Shown here: positions 54,160 to 62,854 of the stretch, piece by piece
Numbering within the stretch: position 1 is the first letter of the stretch
Layout of the letters: every line of letters starts with the position of its first letter
NCBI GenBank assembly: GCA_051954695.1
Contig: JBQCHL010000018.1
Span: 432,014 to 496,013 of the forward strand
Length of the DNA stretch: 64,000 bases
Origin: Terrimonas_A sp051954695
GTDB taxonomy: Bacteria > Bacteroidota > Bacteroidia > Chitinophagales > Chitinophagaceae
Direction of reading: 5' to 3'
Position numbers and translations under genes: made by a program
The notes under the pieces: model-generated
Database searches by the model: none
What the model was told of the DNA's origin: nothing
What the model saw: only the letters and a program-made list of their open reading frames with translations

Positions 54160-57100
54160 TTATTTGCTTTCATCAAGGATCAGCAGCCATCCTTTTCCTT
54201 TGCTTACAGGAATCTGATCTTCGATTCCAAATACTTTTTCTTCCTGGAATCTTTCCATTCCAGGTGCCTGCAAACGTGCTTTCGAAGCATCAAGTCCCAA
54301 GGCTTTCCAATCGATCTTCAGCCGCACTGTTGTATCCGTGTCAGCCCAGCTTGCGATCGCGATCATTGCTTTACCTTGCTGACGGTATACTGTAGCAAGA
54401 ACTGCAGGATTGCCTGTATGTACAGGGTTATCATCCAGCCAGTATCCCAGCATCTGGGAACCTTTCATGCCAAAGCTGTCCCACACCTTCCAGATAGGAC
54501 GCGGATCAGCATTAGCGCTCCAGGGCATCCGGTTGGTCATACCGTACAATAAGCCACGCCAGGCATTACCGCCATCCTGCAGCATTTCACCCATTAGTCC
54601 AAAGGGAATGCCTGAGACTTCTGTGAGATAAAAATCAGGACCGTTCTTTTCATAATCGAAATACTCACCAAACCACAAGCGATTCAGGTAAGGAAAATGT
54701 TCCATGTAAAGATTGGCACTGTTATTAAAGCCATCGCTCTTATTATACTGGTTTGCAGAATGAAGATCAATAATGCCCGGATGATCGCTTTGTGTAAGCA
54801 CACGTTTGATCCGCTTCATTGTAATGCGGTCAAATGCGACATCATCGAGATAAATGCCATCGATGCCCACATTCCTGACCAGCCAGTTCATTCCTTCCAC
54901 GTAGTAGTTATGCCAGCGGCTCATGCCGCTGTTTACGATCGCCGCATCTTTTAGTTCAGGTACAAACCACGCGGCAATATAATCGCTCACGAGGTGTTCC
55001 TGCAACCAGGAATAGCCACCGCCTTTGCCGGCAGAATAAATCTCATGCCCGAGACTGCGCATCGGGAAGGTTTCATAGGCGCGGTTGGATAGTTCACGAA
55101 CTGTATTATAGATCTTTACTTTTAATCCCAACCGATGCGCTGAATCAATATACCGCTTCATTGCTGCATGCTCAATGAATGGATAATTGATATAAGGATT
55201 GATCCCGTTCGCATGATGGATATTCACTACTGTTGCGCCAGCCGTCTTAATGCTATCAGGGTTTTTGTATTGATGATAGAAGCGTGTGGCCCATTGGAAA
55301 TCGGTATCCAGTGTATGGAACGGGGTGATCAGTAGATTGAAATTGTAATACAGTGTGTCACCTTTTTTCATACTGCGTGCGCCACTGAAAGCCTCCATCA
55401 GCATCGACTTGCCTTTGATGCCGGCCCATATACCGCCTTTGCCGTCATTGCCCCATGAGGCGGGCAATATTAGTGGCTTTTGCAAATAGAAATTGGTGTT
55501 GAGCGGGCGCACATAATGTTCATCCCGGAGTGAAAACTGTAAGCCTGCATTCACTGCACCAATCCAGGCGCCATCCTGGTTTTTGGTGGCCACATCCCAT
55601 TTCCAGTTGACTGTATCAGGTCTGACGCCTCCTTTATTTCCCAGCCCCATTAAATATTTGGCAGCCAGGCTGTCAAAAGGAATATGGAAACGGATATTGT
55701 CGAGAGTGACATCTTCCAGGGCGATCAGTTTAACCGTATAAGAAAGGTAGCCGTCAAACTCCAGGCTGCCGGCTACATCCATGCGCAGGGGAGTGGAAAG
55801 ATTGGTAGACTCCCATTTCACTGTTCCCGGCTCTTGCAGGGTAAAATGAAAATTCTGTGGTTTAAATGCAATGTCTGTATGTGTGGCTGTATTGGTAATA
55901 TGAAAATGGATATTCTCAGCCAGGATGTTTTTAGGCTGATTGCTTAAAGAAGTCATTTCAGGAGTAAAGAATGTCTGCAGTTGTTCAGGAAAACCGGTTT
56001 CATTCAATATCACTTTACGACCTAATAAACTGATCGATTGGTCAGTTACCTGTAAAGACGTGTAAGGTTTGATCACCTCATTTTTTTGGGCAAGCGTGGA
56101 GTTTAACCAGGTTAATCTTGTCTGCAATTCAGGATGACCGATATTGTGTTCCACCGCTATTTTGTTTTCAACCTGCAGTGCTATGGGAATTGTTGTAGGA
56201 GCAGATTGATCAGCCATCACTTTTGCCGTTCCTTTATATACACCCGGTGTGATATTTTCAGGAATAGTTATCAAACACCATATTGCCTGCACATTTCCTT
56301 TTTTTACATTTACGATTTGTGAGAACGGGCTGCCGTCATAACGTGTGCCGGTTGTATTTAAGCAGCTCATATCTGCAGCGGGAATATAATGGCCTGCTGC
56401 ATTTTTCAGGTCGCTGAATTGTATGGTCAGGTTTGACAGGTCTTGTGTTACAGGGTAAATGCCGAGTTGATAACTGTAATTTTCACCTTTCAATGCTTTT
56501 CCTGTAAAACTGTTTTTCAAGCCCTGCTCAACCCATCGTTGCGGCAAATGCGTTTGCATCCTGATAACATGCTCGCGGTCTTCGGGGAAAACCAGATAGG
56601 CCTTCTTGTTATTTGTCTTTATCAACTGAGCCACTTCTGCTTTTGTGGCGGTTACCTCCATTGGGTAAAAGCTATTCAGCGCATCAATTGATTCGAGATA
56701 AAGCAATTTTGTTTCAGCATGCTTTTTCCTGTCAAAGAAGGCTGGAGTGTAGCTGGTATTTTCTTTCCTATTATAAATAGCAGTGGGGTAGTTGGATTTC
56801 CGGTTGACCTTATAAGGCATATAATAAATAAAGTACCTGCCCGGACCGGATACGGGTTCAAAAAGTATAGTGCCTTTTTCTGGACTTATAGAAAGAGTAT
56901 CTGTATTGTCTATGCGTTTATTGGTGGCAGCATCTATCACGATGATCTGTTTATCAGCGGGGTCATCCTGCCGGCGCCAGGGAATGGTAATGCTGGCAGT
57001 TTTACCGGTTCCGGTTACCTGCACTACAGCGCGGTGGTTGCCGAGGGAGTCGGGATCCCAATCATTGTTGCCGGTTTTGTAGTTAGCGGTTTGAGAAAAA

Positions 57101-57177
57101 ATGGCGGGGCAACTAAAGAGCAGTAAGGCAAATAGGGTTGTCTTAAGCAAAGGGGAGTTGACTTGAGGGATTTGCAT
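54160..57177 (-). CDS. Large secreted glycoside-hydrolase-like protein (DUF6067/GH123-like)
   Basis: 1005 residues from the ATG at 57177; the frame is open 26 codons further. Signal peptide ends near 'LFSCPAIFSQ'. N-terminal beta domains to about 350, a middle beta-sandwich, then a TIM barrel with 'RYIDSAHRLGLKVKIYNTVR', 'GIDGIYLDDVAFDRITMKRI', 'GIIDLHSANQYNKSDG', 'YMEHFPYLNRLWFGEYFDY' and a C-terminal beta domain. Such proteins are annotated as glycoside hydrolase domain proteins with no proven substrate; the Asp pair in 'YLDD' is a plausible acid. Convergent with the S9 peptidase, divergent from the gene at 57466. Confidence 0.78.
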   Translation of the reverse strand: MQIPQVNSPLLKTTLFALLLFSCPAIFSQTANYKTGNNDWDPDSLGNHRAVVQVTGTGKTASITIPWRRQDDPADKQIIVIDAATNKRIDNTDTLSISPEKGTILFEPVSGPGRYFIYYMPYKVNRKSNYPTAIYNRKENTSYTPAFFDRKKHAETKLLYLESIDALNSFYPMEVTATKAEVAQLIKTNNKKAYLVFPEDREHVIRMQTHLPQRWVEQGLKNSFTGKALKGENYSYQLGIYPVTQDLSNLTIQFSDLKNAAGHYIPAADMSCLNTTGTRYDGSPFSQIVNVKKGNVQAIWCLITIPENITPGVYKGTAKVMADQSAPTTIPIALQVENKIAVEHNIGHPELQTRLTWLNSTLAQKNEVIKPYTSLQVTDQSISLLGRKVILNETGFPEQLQTFFTPEMTSLSNQPKNILAENIHFHITNTATHTDIAFKPQNFHFTLQEPGTVKWESTNLSTPLRMDVAGSLEFDGYLSYTVKLIALEDVTLDNIRFHIPFDSLAAKYLMGLGNKGGVRPDTVNWKWDVATKNQDGAWIGAVNAGLQFSLRDEHYVRPLNTNFYLQKPLILPASWGNDGKGGIWAGIKGKSMLMEAFSGARSMKKGDTLYYNFNLLITPFHTLDTDFQWATRFYHQYKNPDSIKTAGATVVNIHHANGINPYINYPFIEHAAMKRYIDSAHRLGLKVKIYNTVRELSNRAYETFPMRSLGHEIYSAGKGGGYSWLQEHLVSDYIAAWFVPELKDAAIVNSGMSRWHNYYVEGMNWLVRNVGIDGIYLDDVAFDRITMKRIKRVLTQSDHPGIIDLHSANQYNKSDGFNNSANLYMEHFPYLNRLWFGEYFDYEKNGPDFYLTEVSGIPFGLMGEMLQDGGNAWRGLLYGMTNRMPWSANADPRPIWKVWDSFGMKGSQMLGYWLDDNPVHTGNPAVLATVYRQQGKAMIAIASWADTDTTVRLKIDWKALGLDASKARLQAPGMERFQEEKVFGIEDQIPVSKGKGWLLILDESK

Positions 57178-57416
57178 TTGTAAATGTACGGATCGCCTGA
57201 ATAGTTTTGGACATCTGCGGTAAAACCTGCCTGCCGGAGGTATAGTCGCAGGCATTCTTCGTTAACCCGGAAAATACCTCCATTCATCCTGTGGCAGCTA
57301 CCGTTTATTCAATAAATGCCATCAGAGGAGATGCTTTTCCCACCTCCGTTCTTTAGACCATCGCCGCCATTGACTCAATACTGCTGATAAACAGTTTTTC
57401 TTTGCTGTAGCTTCAT

Positions 57417-57430
57417 GTGATACTTATCAC
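57417..57430. promoter_or_regulatory. Palindrome GTGATA-CT-TATCAC
   Basis: A 14-base palindrome with six-base arms, 35 bases before the ATG at 57466. It could be a dimer-binding site for an unknown regulator; no second copy was seen in the window. The rest of 57178-57465 holds no gene. Confidence 0.35.
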
Positions 57431-57465
57431 TCAACCTGTATTCGATAACCTCAAAAACTATAGTA

Positions 57466-58494
57466 ATGAAAAAGATCTTATCCGCCATTACAGTAGTCAT
57501 TTTATTCATCACCCAAAATCAGGCACAAATGGTTTACGATGTTCCCGGTATATCCGAAGCAAAATTCTATTATTCTGACAAACCGTTTAAGAATAGCCAT
57601 GACGGTGCTAAAACCAATTTCCACTCCGGAGAATTTATCTATGGCCGGCTTGAACTGCAAAATAAAACATTGAAAGAGGCCTTTCACCTGGAGAATATTA
57701 AGAAAGGTCCTTATTATCTGAAATTTTATGTGGCCTCATACAGAGGCGATAAGCAGCAAGGCGGCTGGAACAGATCAACGGCTATACGTATTGAAGAAAG
57801 TGAGATCAACAATAAATGGTTGAATTTTGATGTGTTGCCTGATCCTTCCCAGGCCAGCAGTTTTATCGGGAATGTAGATGAGTATGGGGTAGGGCAGTTT
57901 ACACGATTGCGCTCTGGCCCAATGTATGAAATTGTTGAACAGCGTTTCTTTCCTGCAAACGACAATTACACTATCTACACTCAATTCAACCTGCCAGGAG
58001 TGGATGGCTGGGGAAATAAACTCCCTGAAAAGGATTGGCCGGTGGCGGAAGGCAGTTTTGCTTTTTCTTTTAATGACAAGGATGTGGCCACAATAAGAAA
58101 CAACCATACACTCGCTGCACAGATAAGCAATATCGTAAAAGTGGATAAACTACCGGACTATTTTGCAAAGCCCATCAGCATTTCGGACCAAGCGGTAACA
58201 GTGGCAAAAGTGACCCCACTTATTAAAAATTACCTGGGAGGGGACGGATACGAGGTATTGAAAGTGGCCATTGAGCCTGCTTCAAGTATGTGGAGTATTG
58301 TAAAGAACGAACTGGGTATCCAGGCCTACAGGTATGTTACAGGCTATTATAAGATCGTTTATAAAAAAGATGGTAAATGTTCTTTAGGTTCTATCAGGGT
58401 GCTTCAGGATTATATCGGTAATGGTAAGTATGGTAACCTGTACTGTAAATTTTGGGGAGATGAAGGGGATATTGATTGTAGCAAAGTGAAATAG
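57466..58494 (+). CDS. Secreted protein of unknown function
   Basis: 342 residues with signal peptide (MKKILSAITVVILFITQNQA). Seen: a beta-rich N-terminal half ('FIYGRLELQNKTLKEAFHLE', 'YYLKFYVASYRGDKQQGGWN') and, at the C-terminus, a small alpha/beta module ending with 'YCKFWGDEGDIDCSKVK' with two cysteines that may form a disulfide. I recognise no family. It sits between a GH-like gene and a LacI regulator, and converges on the regulator. Confidence 0.72.
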   Translation: MKKILSAITVVILFITQNQAQMVYDVPGISEAKFYYSDKPFKNSHDGAKTNFHSGEFIYGRLELQNKTLKEAFHLENIKKGPYYLKFYVASYRGDKQQGGWNRSTAIRIEESEINNKWLNFDVLPDPSQASSFIGNVDEYGVGQFTRLRSGPMYEIVEQRFFPANDNYTIYTQFNLPGVDGWGNKLPEKDWPVAEGSFAFSFNDKDVATIRNNHTLAAQISNIVKVDKLPDYFAKPISISDQAVTVAKVTPLIKNYLGGDGYEVLKVAIEPASSMWSIVKNELGIQAYRYVTGYYKIVYKKDGKCSLGSIRVLQDYIGNGKYGNLYCKFWGDEGDIDCSKVK

Positions 58495-58540
58495 AATTTG
58501 ATAAGACCTGAGATTGATAGTCAAAGAATGGTCTTCACCC

Positions 58541-59551
58541 TTATGCAGATTCACGGATTACCAGTTCTCCTTTCAACATCTTGATGATGATCTTCTGCTG
58601 GCCCTCACGATTGATCTGATCGATCAGCAATTGTGAAGCCGTTTTGCCCATCTCTGTCAAGGGAAGGGAGACTGTTGTCAACGGCGGGTCCACCAGGCTG
58701 GCCGCATAATCATCACTGAACCCGACAACGGCTATGTCGTCAGGGATCCGCAAACCTCTCTTTTTAATGATCCGTATCGCATCGATTGCTGTGGGATCGT
58801 TAACGGCGAATATCGCGTCGGGAGGATTTTCGAGATTAAGAAGATGGTTGACATAGATCGGCAATTTCTCAAGGTTCAGGTCATAATTGATGATCAGTTC
58901 ACGGTCAACCGGCAACTGGTATTTGCTGAGGCAGGCAATATATCCATTCATCCGCTTTTCTGAAATTTTCAGGTTCACAGGCCCGCCCAGGTGCGCGATC
59001 CTTTTCCTTCCTTTCTTTATCAGGTATTCCGTTATTTTAAAGGCGCTGTCAAAATCATCAACGATCACTTTGGGTGCATCCATTTCATCACAAACGCGGT
59101 TGAAGAAAACGACCGGTATGCTTTTCCGCTGGAAGATCGTAAGATGATTGAAGTTCAGTGTCTGTTTCGTAATCGATATCAATAATCCATCTACCTGGTT
59201 GGCCAGCATCACTTTTGCATTCGCCACTTCAGTTTCATAACATTCATTGGAGTTACTGATCACTAAATTATAACCCGCTTTTTCGGCAATCTCCTGTGCG
59301 CCCATGATCACTTTGGGAAAGAATGAGCTCTGGATCTCGGGGACAATAATGCCGATCGTGTTTGTCCGTTTTGTGATAAGGCTGATGGAAAGCATATTCC
59401 GCTGGTATTCCCATTCTTCGGCCAACTGCAGGATCTTATCCCGGGTCTCGGGATGAACACGGGGATGACCGGTAAGAGCCCTCGAAACCGTCGATTTGGA
59501 AACATTCAATTGCCGGGCAATATCAATAATGGTGACAAGATTCTTCTTCAT
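58541..59551 (-). CDS. LacI family transcriptional regulator
   Basis: 336 residues from the ATG at 59551 (the frame is open 11 codons further). N-terminal LacI helix-turn-helix 'TIIDIARQLNVSKSTVSRAL' and hinge 'TNTIGIIVPEIQSSFFPKVI', then a periplasmic-binding-protein-like sensor domain ('VDGLLISITKQT', 'IAHLGGPVNLKISEKR', 'PPDAIFAVNDPTAIDAI', 'DIAVVGFSDDYAASLVDPPL'). Effector likely a sugar. Divergent from the susC gene at 59778; three palindromes in the shared 226-base gap are its likely operators, one of them 16 bases from its own start. Confidence 0.95.
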   Translation of the reverse strand: MKKNLVTIIDIARQLNVSKSTVSRALTGHPRVHPETRDKILQLAEEWEYQRNMLSISLITKRTNTIGIIVPEIQSSFFPKVIMGAQEIAEKAGYNLVISNSNECYETEVANAKVMLANQVDGLLISITKQTLNFNHLTIFQRKSIPVVFFNRVCDEMDAPKVIVDDFDSAFKITEYLIKKGRKRIAHLGGPVNLKISEKRMNGYIACLSKYQLPVDRELIINYDLNLEKLPIYVNHLLNLENPPDAIFAVNDPTAIDAIRIIKKRGLRIPDDIAVVGFSDDYAASLVDPPLTTVSLPLTEMGKTASQLLIDQINREGQQKIIIKMLKGELVIRESA

Positions 59552-59567
59552 AATGTTACCTGTTCTA

Positions 59568-59581
59568 TGGGAATATTCCCA
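59568..59581. promoter_or_regulatory. LacI operator candidate O1 (TGGGAATATTCCCA)
   Basis: Perfect 14-base palindrome 16 bases upstream of the LacI-family start, so it probably serves autoregulation. It differs from O2 and O3 at one central base. Confidence 0.75.
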
Positions 59582-59660
59582 CACAATATATTCAAAACAT
59601 AGTTAAAGCGAAAGGATTATCTCATTATCAGTGGATATTGAACCAGACGATCAGTGAAAG

Positions 59661-59674
59661 TGGGAATGTTCCCA
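59661..59674. promoter_or_regulatory. LacI operator candidate O2 (TGGGAATGTTCCCA)
   Basis: Near-perfect palindrome, extended to GTGGGAATGTTCCCAC at 59660-59675. It starts 19 bases before O3 and is followed by CAATAT like O1 is by CACAATAT. Confidence 0.75.
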
Positions 59675-59679
59675 CAATA

Positions 59680-59693
59680 TGGGAATGTTCCCA
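59680..59693. promoter_or_regulatory. LacI operator candidate O3 (TGGGAATGTTCCCA)
   Basis: Exact copy of the O2 core. It ends 84 bases before the susC start at 59778, a position suited to controlling susC. Confidence 0.75.
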
Positions 59694-59777
59694 TGATATT
59701 TAATAGTGTTATTTGGTTCCCGGTCGAACTAATCGGATTATTTTGCCTGCATTAATTCTCAACCAAAGTTTGCCATT

Positions 59778-62700
59778 ATGAGAAAAAGCTACTGCAATCT
59801 GATCTTCTGCATGCTGCTGGGAATGCTTCTCAGCGCCTCGTTCAACCCCCTGTTTGCCCAGCAAACCCAACTGACGGGCACTGTCCGGGGCGCCGGTAAT
59901 CAGTTATTGGGAGGTGCTACGGTGGAAGTCTTGGGCACAACAAGTATACGCTCCCAGACAAATGACAATGGCGTTTATACGCTGAGTTTATCTTCTGTCG
60001 GCACAACCGATTCTATCCGTTTTTCCATGGTTGGTTATAAGACTATCACCCGGTTGATCAACAGCCGGGCAGTGATCGATGTGATACTGGAAGAAGATGC
60101 GAAAACGATCGATGAGGTAGTGACCGTCGGTTATACCACGCAACGCAAAGTGAACCTGACCGGCGCTGTCAGCTCGGTTGGCAGCAAGGATCTTGTAAAG
60201 AGACCGGTTATGCGTGCATCGGCAGCATTGCAGGGACTGGCTGCCGGAGTTACTGTTACCCAATCTTCCGGTAAACCCGGCGCAGATGGCGGTCAGATCA
60301 GGATCCGCGGTATTGGTACCCTTGGCGATGCCAACCCGCTGGTGCTCGTGGACGGTATCAGCAGCACTCTCGATGGTGTTGATCCGAATGATATCGAATC
60401 CATCTCTGTACTGAAAGATGCAGCTTCAGCATCCATCTATGGATCAAGGGCTGCCAACGGAGTTGTTCTCGTTACAACTAAAAAAGGACGGTCGGGCAAG
60501 ATCAATCTTTCTTATGAAGGATATACAGGCAAACAACGGTTTATTGATCTGCCTGATATGGTAGATGGATATACATTCATGACAAAGCATAATGAATCAA
60601 GGGCTAATCTTGGTACCTCTCCTTTATATACTGACCAATACCTGGCTGATTACCTCGCCAATAAAACCACTGACCCCGACAATTACCCGGATAATAACTG
60701 GCAGAAGCTGCTGTATACCGGTTCAGGCCTGATCCAGCGGCATCATATCAGCGTCAATGGTGGCGACAAGATCAAAATAATGAGTTCTTTTTCTTATCAG
60801 AACCAGGAAGGTCTTGTGCCAGGCTTTTCATCCAAAGCATATTCATTCCGCCTCAATACCCTTAGCCAGATAAACAACAAGCTTAAGCTGGAGACCTTCA
60901 TGTATGGCCGTCATTCTCCTATAACATCTGCTGTGCTCGGAGATGACGTGGTAGGTGCTGCCAACAGGATACCGGCGATCTATACAGCAAGACTTTCCGA
61001 TGGAAGATGGGGCATTGCCAAAGACGGTTATAACACACTTGCTTTCCTGGAAGAAGGAGGAGAGTTTAAAGAATATTATAACTCGCTTCGTCTTACTGCA
61101 CAACTGACCTATTCTCCGGTGAAGAACCTGGATATCGAGATTGGGTACACACCTTCATTCAGTGATTATTCCCAGAAGAACTTCAGAAAATCCATTAAGA
61201 CTTATCTTCCCGGCCAGGCAGCTCCAGCATTCACCACTCCGGCTTTGGCCAGCCTGAGCCAGGCAGAAAGCCAGGGATGGGAAAACACTTCCCGTATGCT
61301 GGTGAAATATGCAAAGAACATAGGGGATCATCACTTCAGCGTGCTGGGAGGATTTGAGCAGATTGAATATAACCAGAACAGAATGTCAGCATACCGCGAA
61401 GGATTTGATTTTCCTAACCTGGACGAATTGAATGCTGGTGCACAGGTGAACTGGAGCAATTCCGGAACTTCCACTGCATGGTCACTGCAATCTTATTTCG
61501 GCCGCCTCAACTACAGCTACCAGGATAAATACCTGGTAGAAGCTAACTTCCGTGCAGACGGCTCTTCACGTTTTGCCAAAGGAAATCGTTTTGGTTATTT
61601 CCCTTCTGTTTCACTCGGCTGGGTAGTGAGCAATGAATCATTCATGCAGGACGTCGATTGGATCTCAAGCCTGAAGTTGAGAGGATCGTGGGGTAAACTG
61701 GGCAATCAGAATATCGGCGATAATTTCCCGTTTGCATCTTACCTGTCGTTGACCGGCCGGTATATTTTCAATGGTGTACCGGTTTCTTCAGCCATCCAGA
61801 CCGATCTGGCAAATGCTGCGATCTCCTGGGAATCATCCACCTCAAAAAATCTTGGAGTTGATATCGACCTGTTCCGTAAGCTGTCTGTCAGCTTTGATGT
61901 ATACAACCGTATTACTTCAGGCATTCTTCTGAAGTTGGATATACCTGCTATCACCGGCCTGAATGCACCGTATCAAAATGCTGGTGTGGTGAAGAACACA
62001 GGTTGGGATCTCTCACTTAATTACCGGAACCGTGTAGGTGATTTTGATTATTCCATCGGCGGAAATCTTTCCAATGTCAGGAATACTGTTGTTGACCTGA
62101 AAGGTACCGGCCCTTATATCAACGGTTATCAACTGATAGAAGAAGGATTTGCGATCAATTCGCTTTTTGGTTATCGTTCTGCAGGCATCTACCAGAACGA
62201 CGCGGAAGTGACCAATGGACCAACACAATTTGGCGTCGTAAGCCCTGGCGATATCCGGTATATCGATATGACAGGCGATACAGTTGTTAATGCTAATGAC
62301 AGGGCAGTGATCGGTAACCCTGTTCCACGCATGACTTTCGGGTTAACACTTTCCGGTTCATACAAAGGTTTTGACCTGAGTGTTTTCGTGCAGGGCGTGG
62401 GTAAAAGAGATGTGATCCTCACCAATGAGGCAGCCTGGGCATTGTATAACAACAATAACATGCAGGCCTGGCAGCTTGATTACTGGACACCACAAAACCC
62501 TGGTGCGAAATATCCGCGGCTGATATCGGCGTCTACTCATAACAACTTCCAGTTTTCCGACTTCTGGGTTTATAATGCCGGTTATGCCCGTATAAAAAAT
62601 GTGCAGATCGGGTATACATTACCTGCAAGTGTATTGAACAAACTTAAAGTGACGAAACTGAGAGTGTATGCCACTGCTGATAACCTGTTTACTTTCCATA

Positions 62701-62798
62701 AAATGCCTTCGGGATGGGACCCTGAAAGACCGAATGGGGATTCAAGTCCTTATCCTTTATCGAGGACCTACATTTTTGGTGTGTCGTTGACACTGTAA
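59778..62798 (+). CDS. susC: SusC/RagA-family TonB-linked outer membrane protein (PUL 2)
   Basis: 1006 residues. Signal peptide (ends near 'FNPLFAQQTQ'), CarboxypepD_reg-like domain 29-105 ('LTGTVRGAGNQLLGGATVEV', 'IRFSMVGYKTITRLI'), a SusC linker 'IDEVVTVGYTTQRKVNLTGA', the plug domain with 'VDPNDIESISVLKDAASASI' and 'YGSRAANGVVLVTTKKGRSG', and the barrel ending 'RTYIFGVSLTL'. Imports oligosaccharides with the SusD partner encoded from 62855. Preceded by three LacI-type operators and the 11-mer TCTCAACCAAA 10 bases before the start. Confidence 0.96.
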   Translation: MRKSYCNLIFCMLLGMLLSASFNPLFAQQTQLTGTVRGAGNQLLGGATVEVLGTTSIRSQTNDNGVYTLSLSSVGTTDSIRFSMVGYKTITRLINSRAVIDVILEEDAKTIDEVVTVGYTTQRKVNLTGAVSSVGSKDLVKRPVMRASAALQGLAAGVTVTQSSGKPGADGGQIRIRGIGTLGDANPLVLVDGISSTLDGVDPNDIESISVLKDAASASIYGSRAANGVVLVTTKKGRSGKINLSYEGYTGKQRFIDLPDMVDGYTFMTKHNESRANLGTSPLYTDQYLADYLANKTTDPDNYPDNNWQKLLYTGSGLIQRHHISVNGGDKIKIMSSFSYQNQEGLVPGFSSKAYSFRLNTLSQINNKLKLETFMYGRHSPITSAVLGDDVVGAANRIPAIYTARLSDGRWGIAKDGYNTLAFLEEGGEFKEYYNSLRLTAQLTYSPVKNLDIEIGYTPSFSDYSQKNFRKSIKTYLPGQAAPAFTTPALASLSQAESQGWENTSRMLVKYAKNIGDHHFSVLGGFEQIEYNQNRMSAYREGFDFPNLDELNAGAQVNWSNSGTSTAWSLQSYFGRLNYSYQDKYLVEANFRADGSSRFAKGNRFGYFPSVSLGWVVSNESFMQDVDWISSLKLRGSWGKLGNQNIGDNFPFASYLSLTGRYIFNGVPVSSAIQTDLANAAISWESSTSKNLGVDIDLFRKLSVSFDVYNRITSGILLKLDIPAITGLNAPYQNAGVVKNTGWDLSLNYRNRVGDFDYSIGGNLSNVRNTVVDLKGTGPYINGYQLIEEGFAINSLFGYRSAGIYQNDAEVTNGPTQFGVVSPGDIRYIDMTGDTVVNANDRAVIGNPVPRMTFGLTLSGSYKGFDLSVFVQGVGKRDVILTNEAAWALYNNNNMQAWQLDYWTPQNPGAKYPRLISASTHNNFQFSDFWVYNAGYARIKNVQIGYTLPASVLNKLKVTKLRVYATADNLFTFHKMPSGWDPERPNGDSSPYPLSRTYIFGVSLTL

Positions 62799-62854
62799 TA
62801 ACAACATGTATTGCTGAGTAAACAATTTGAATCATCATCATCAATCAAACAGCT

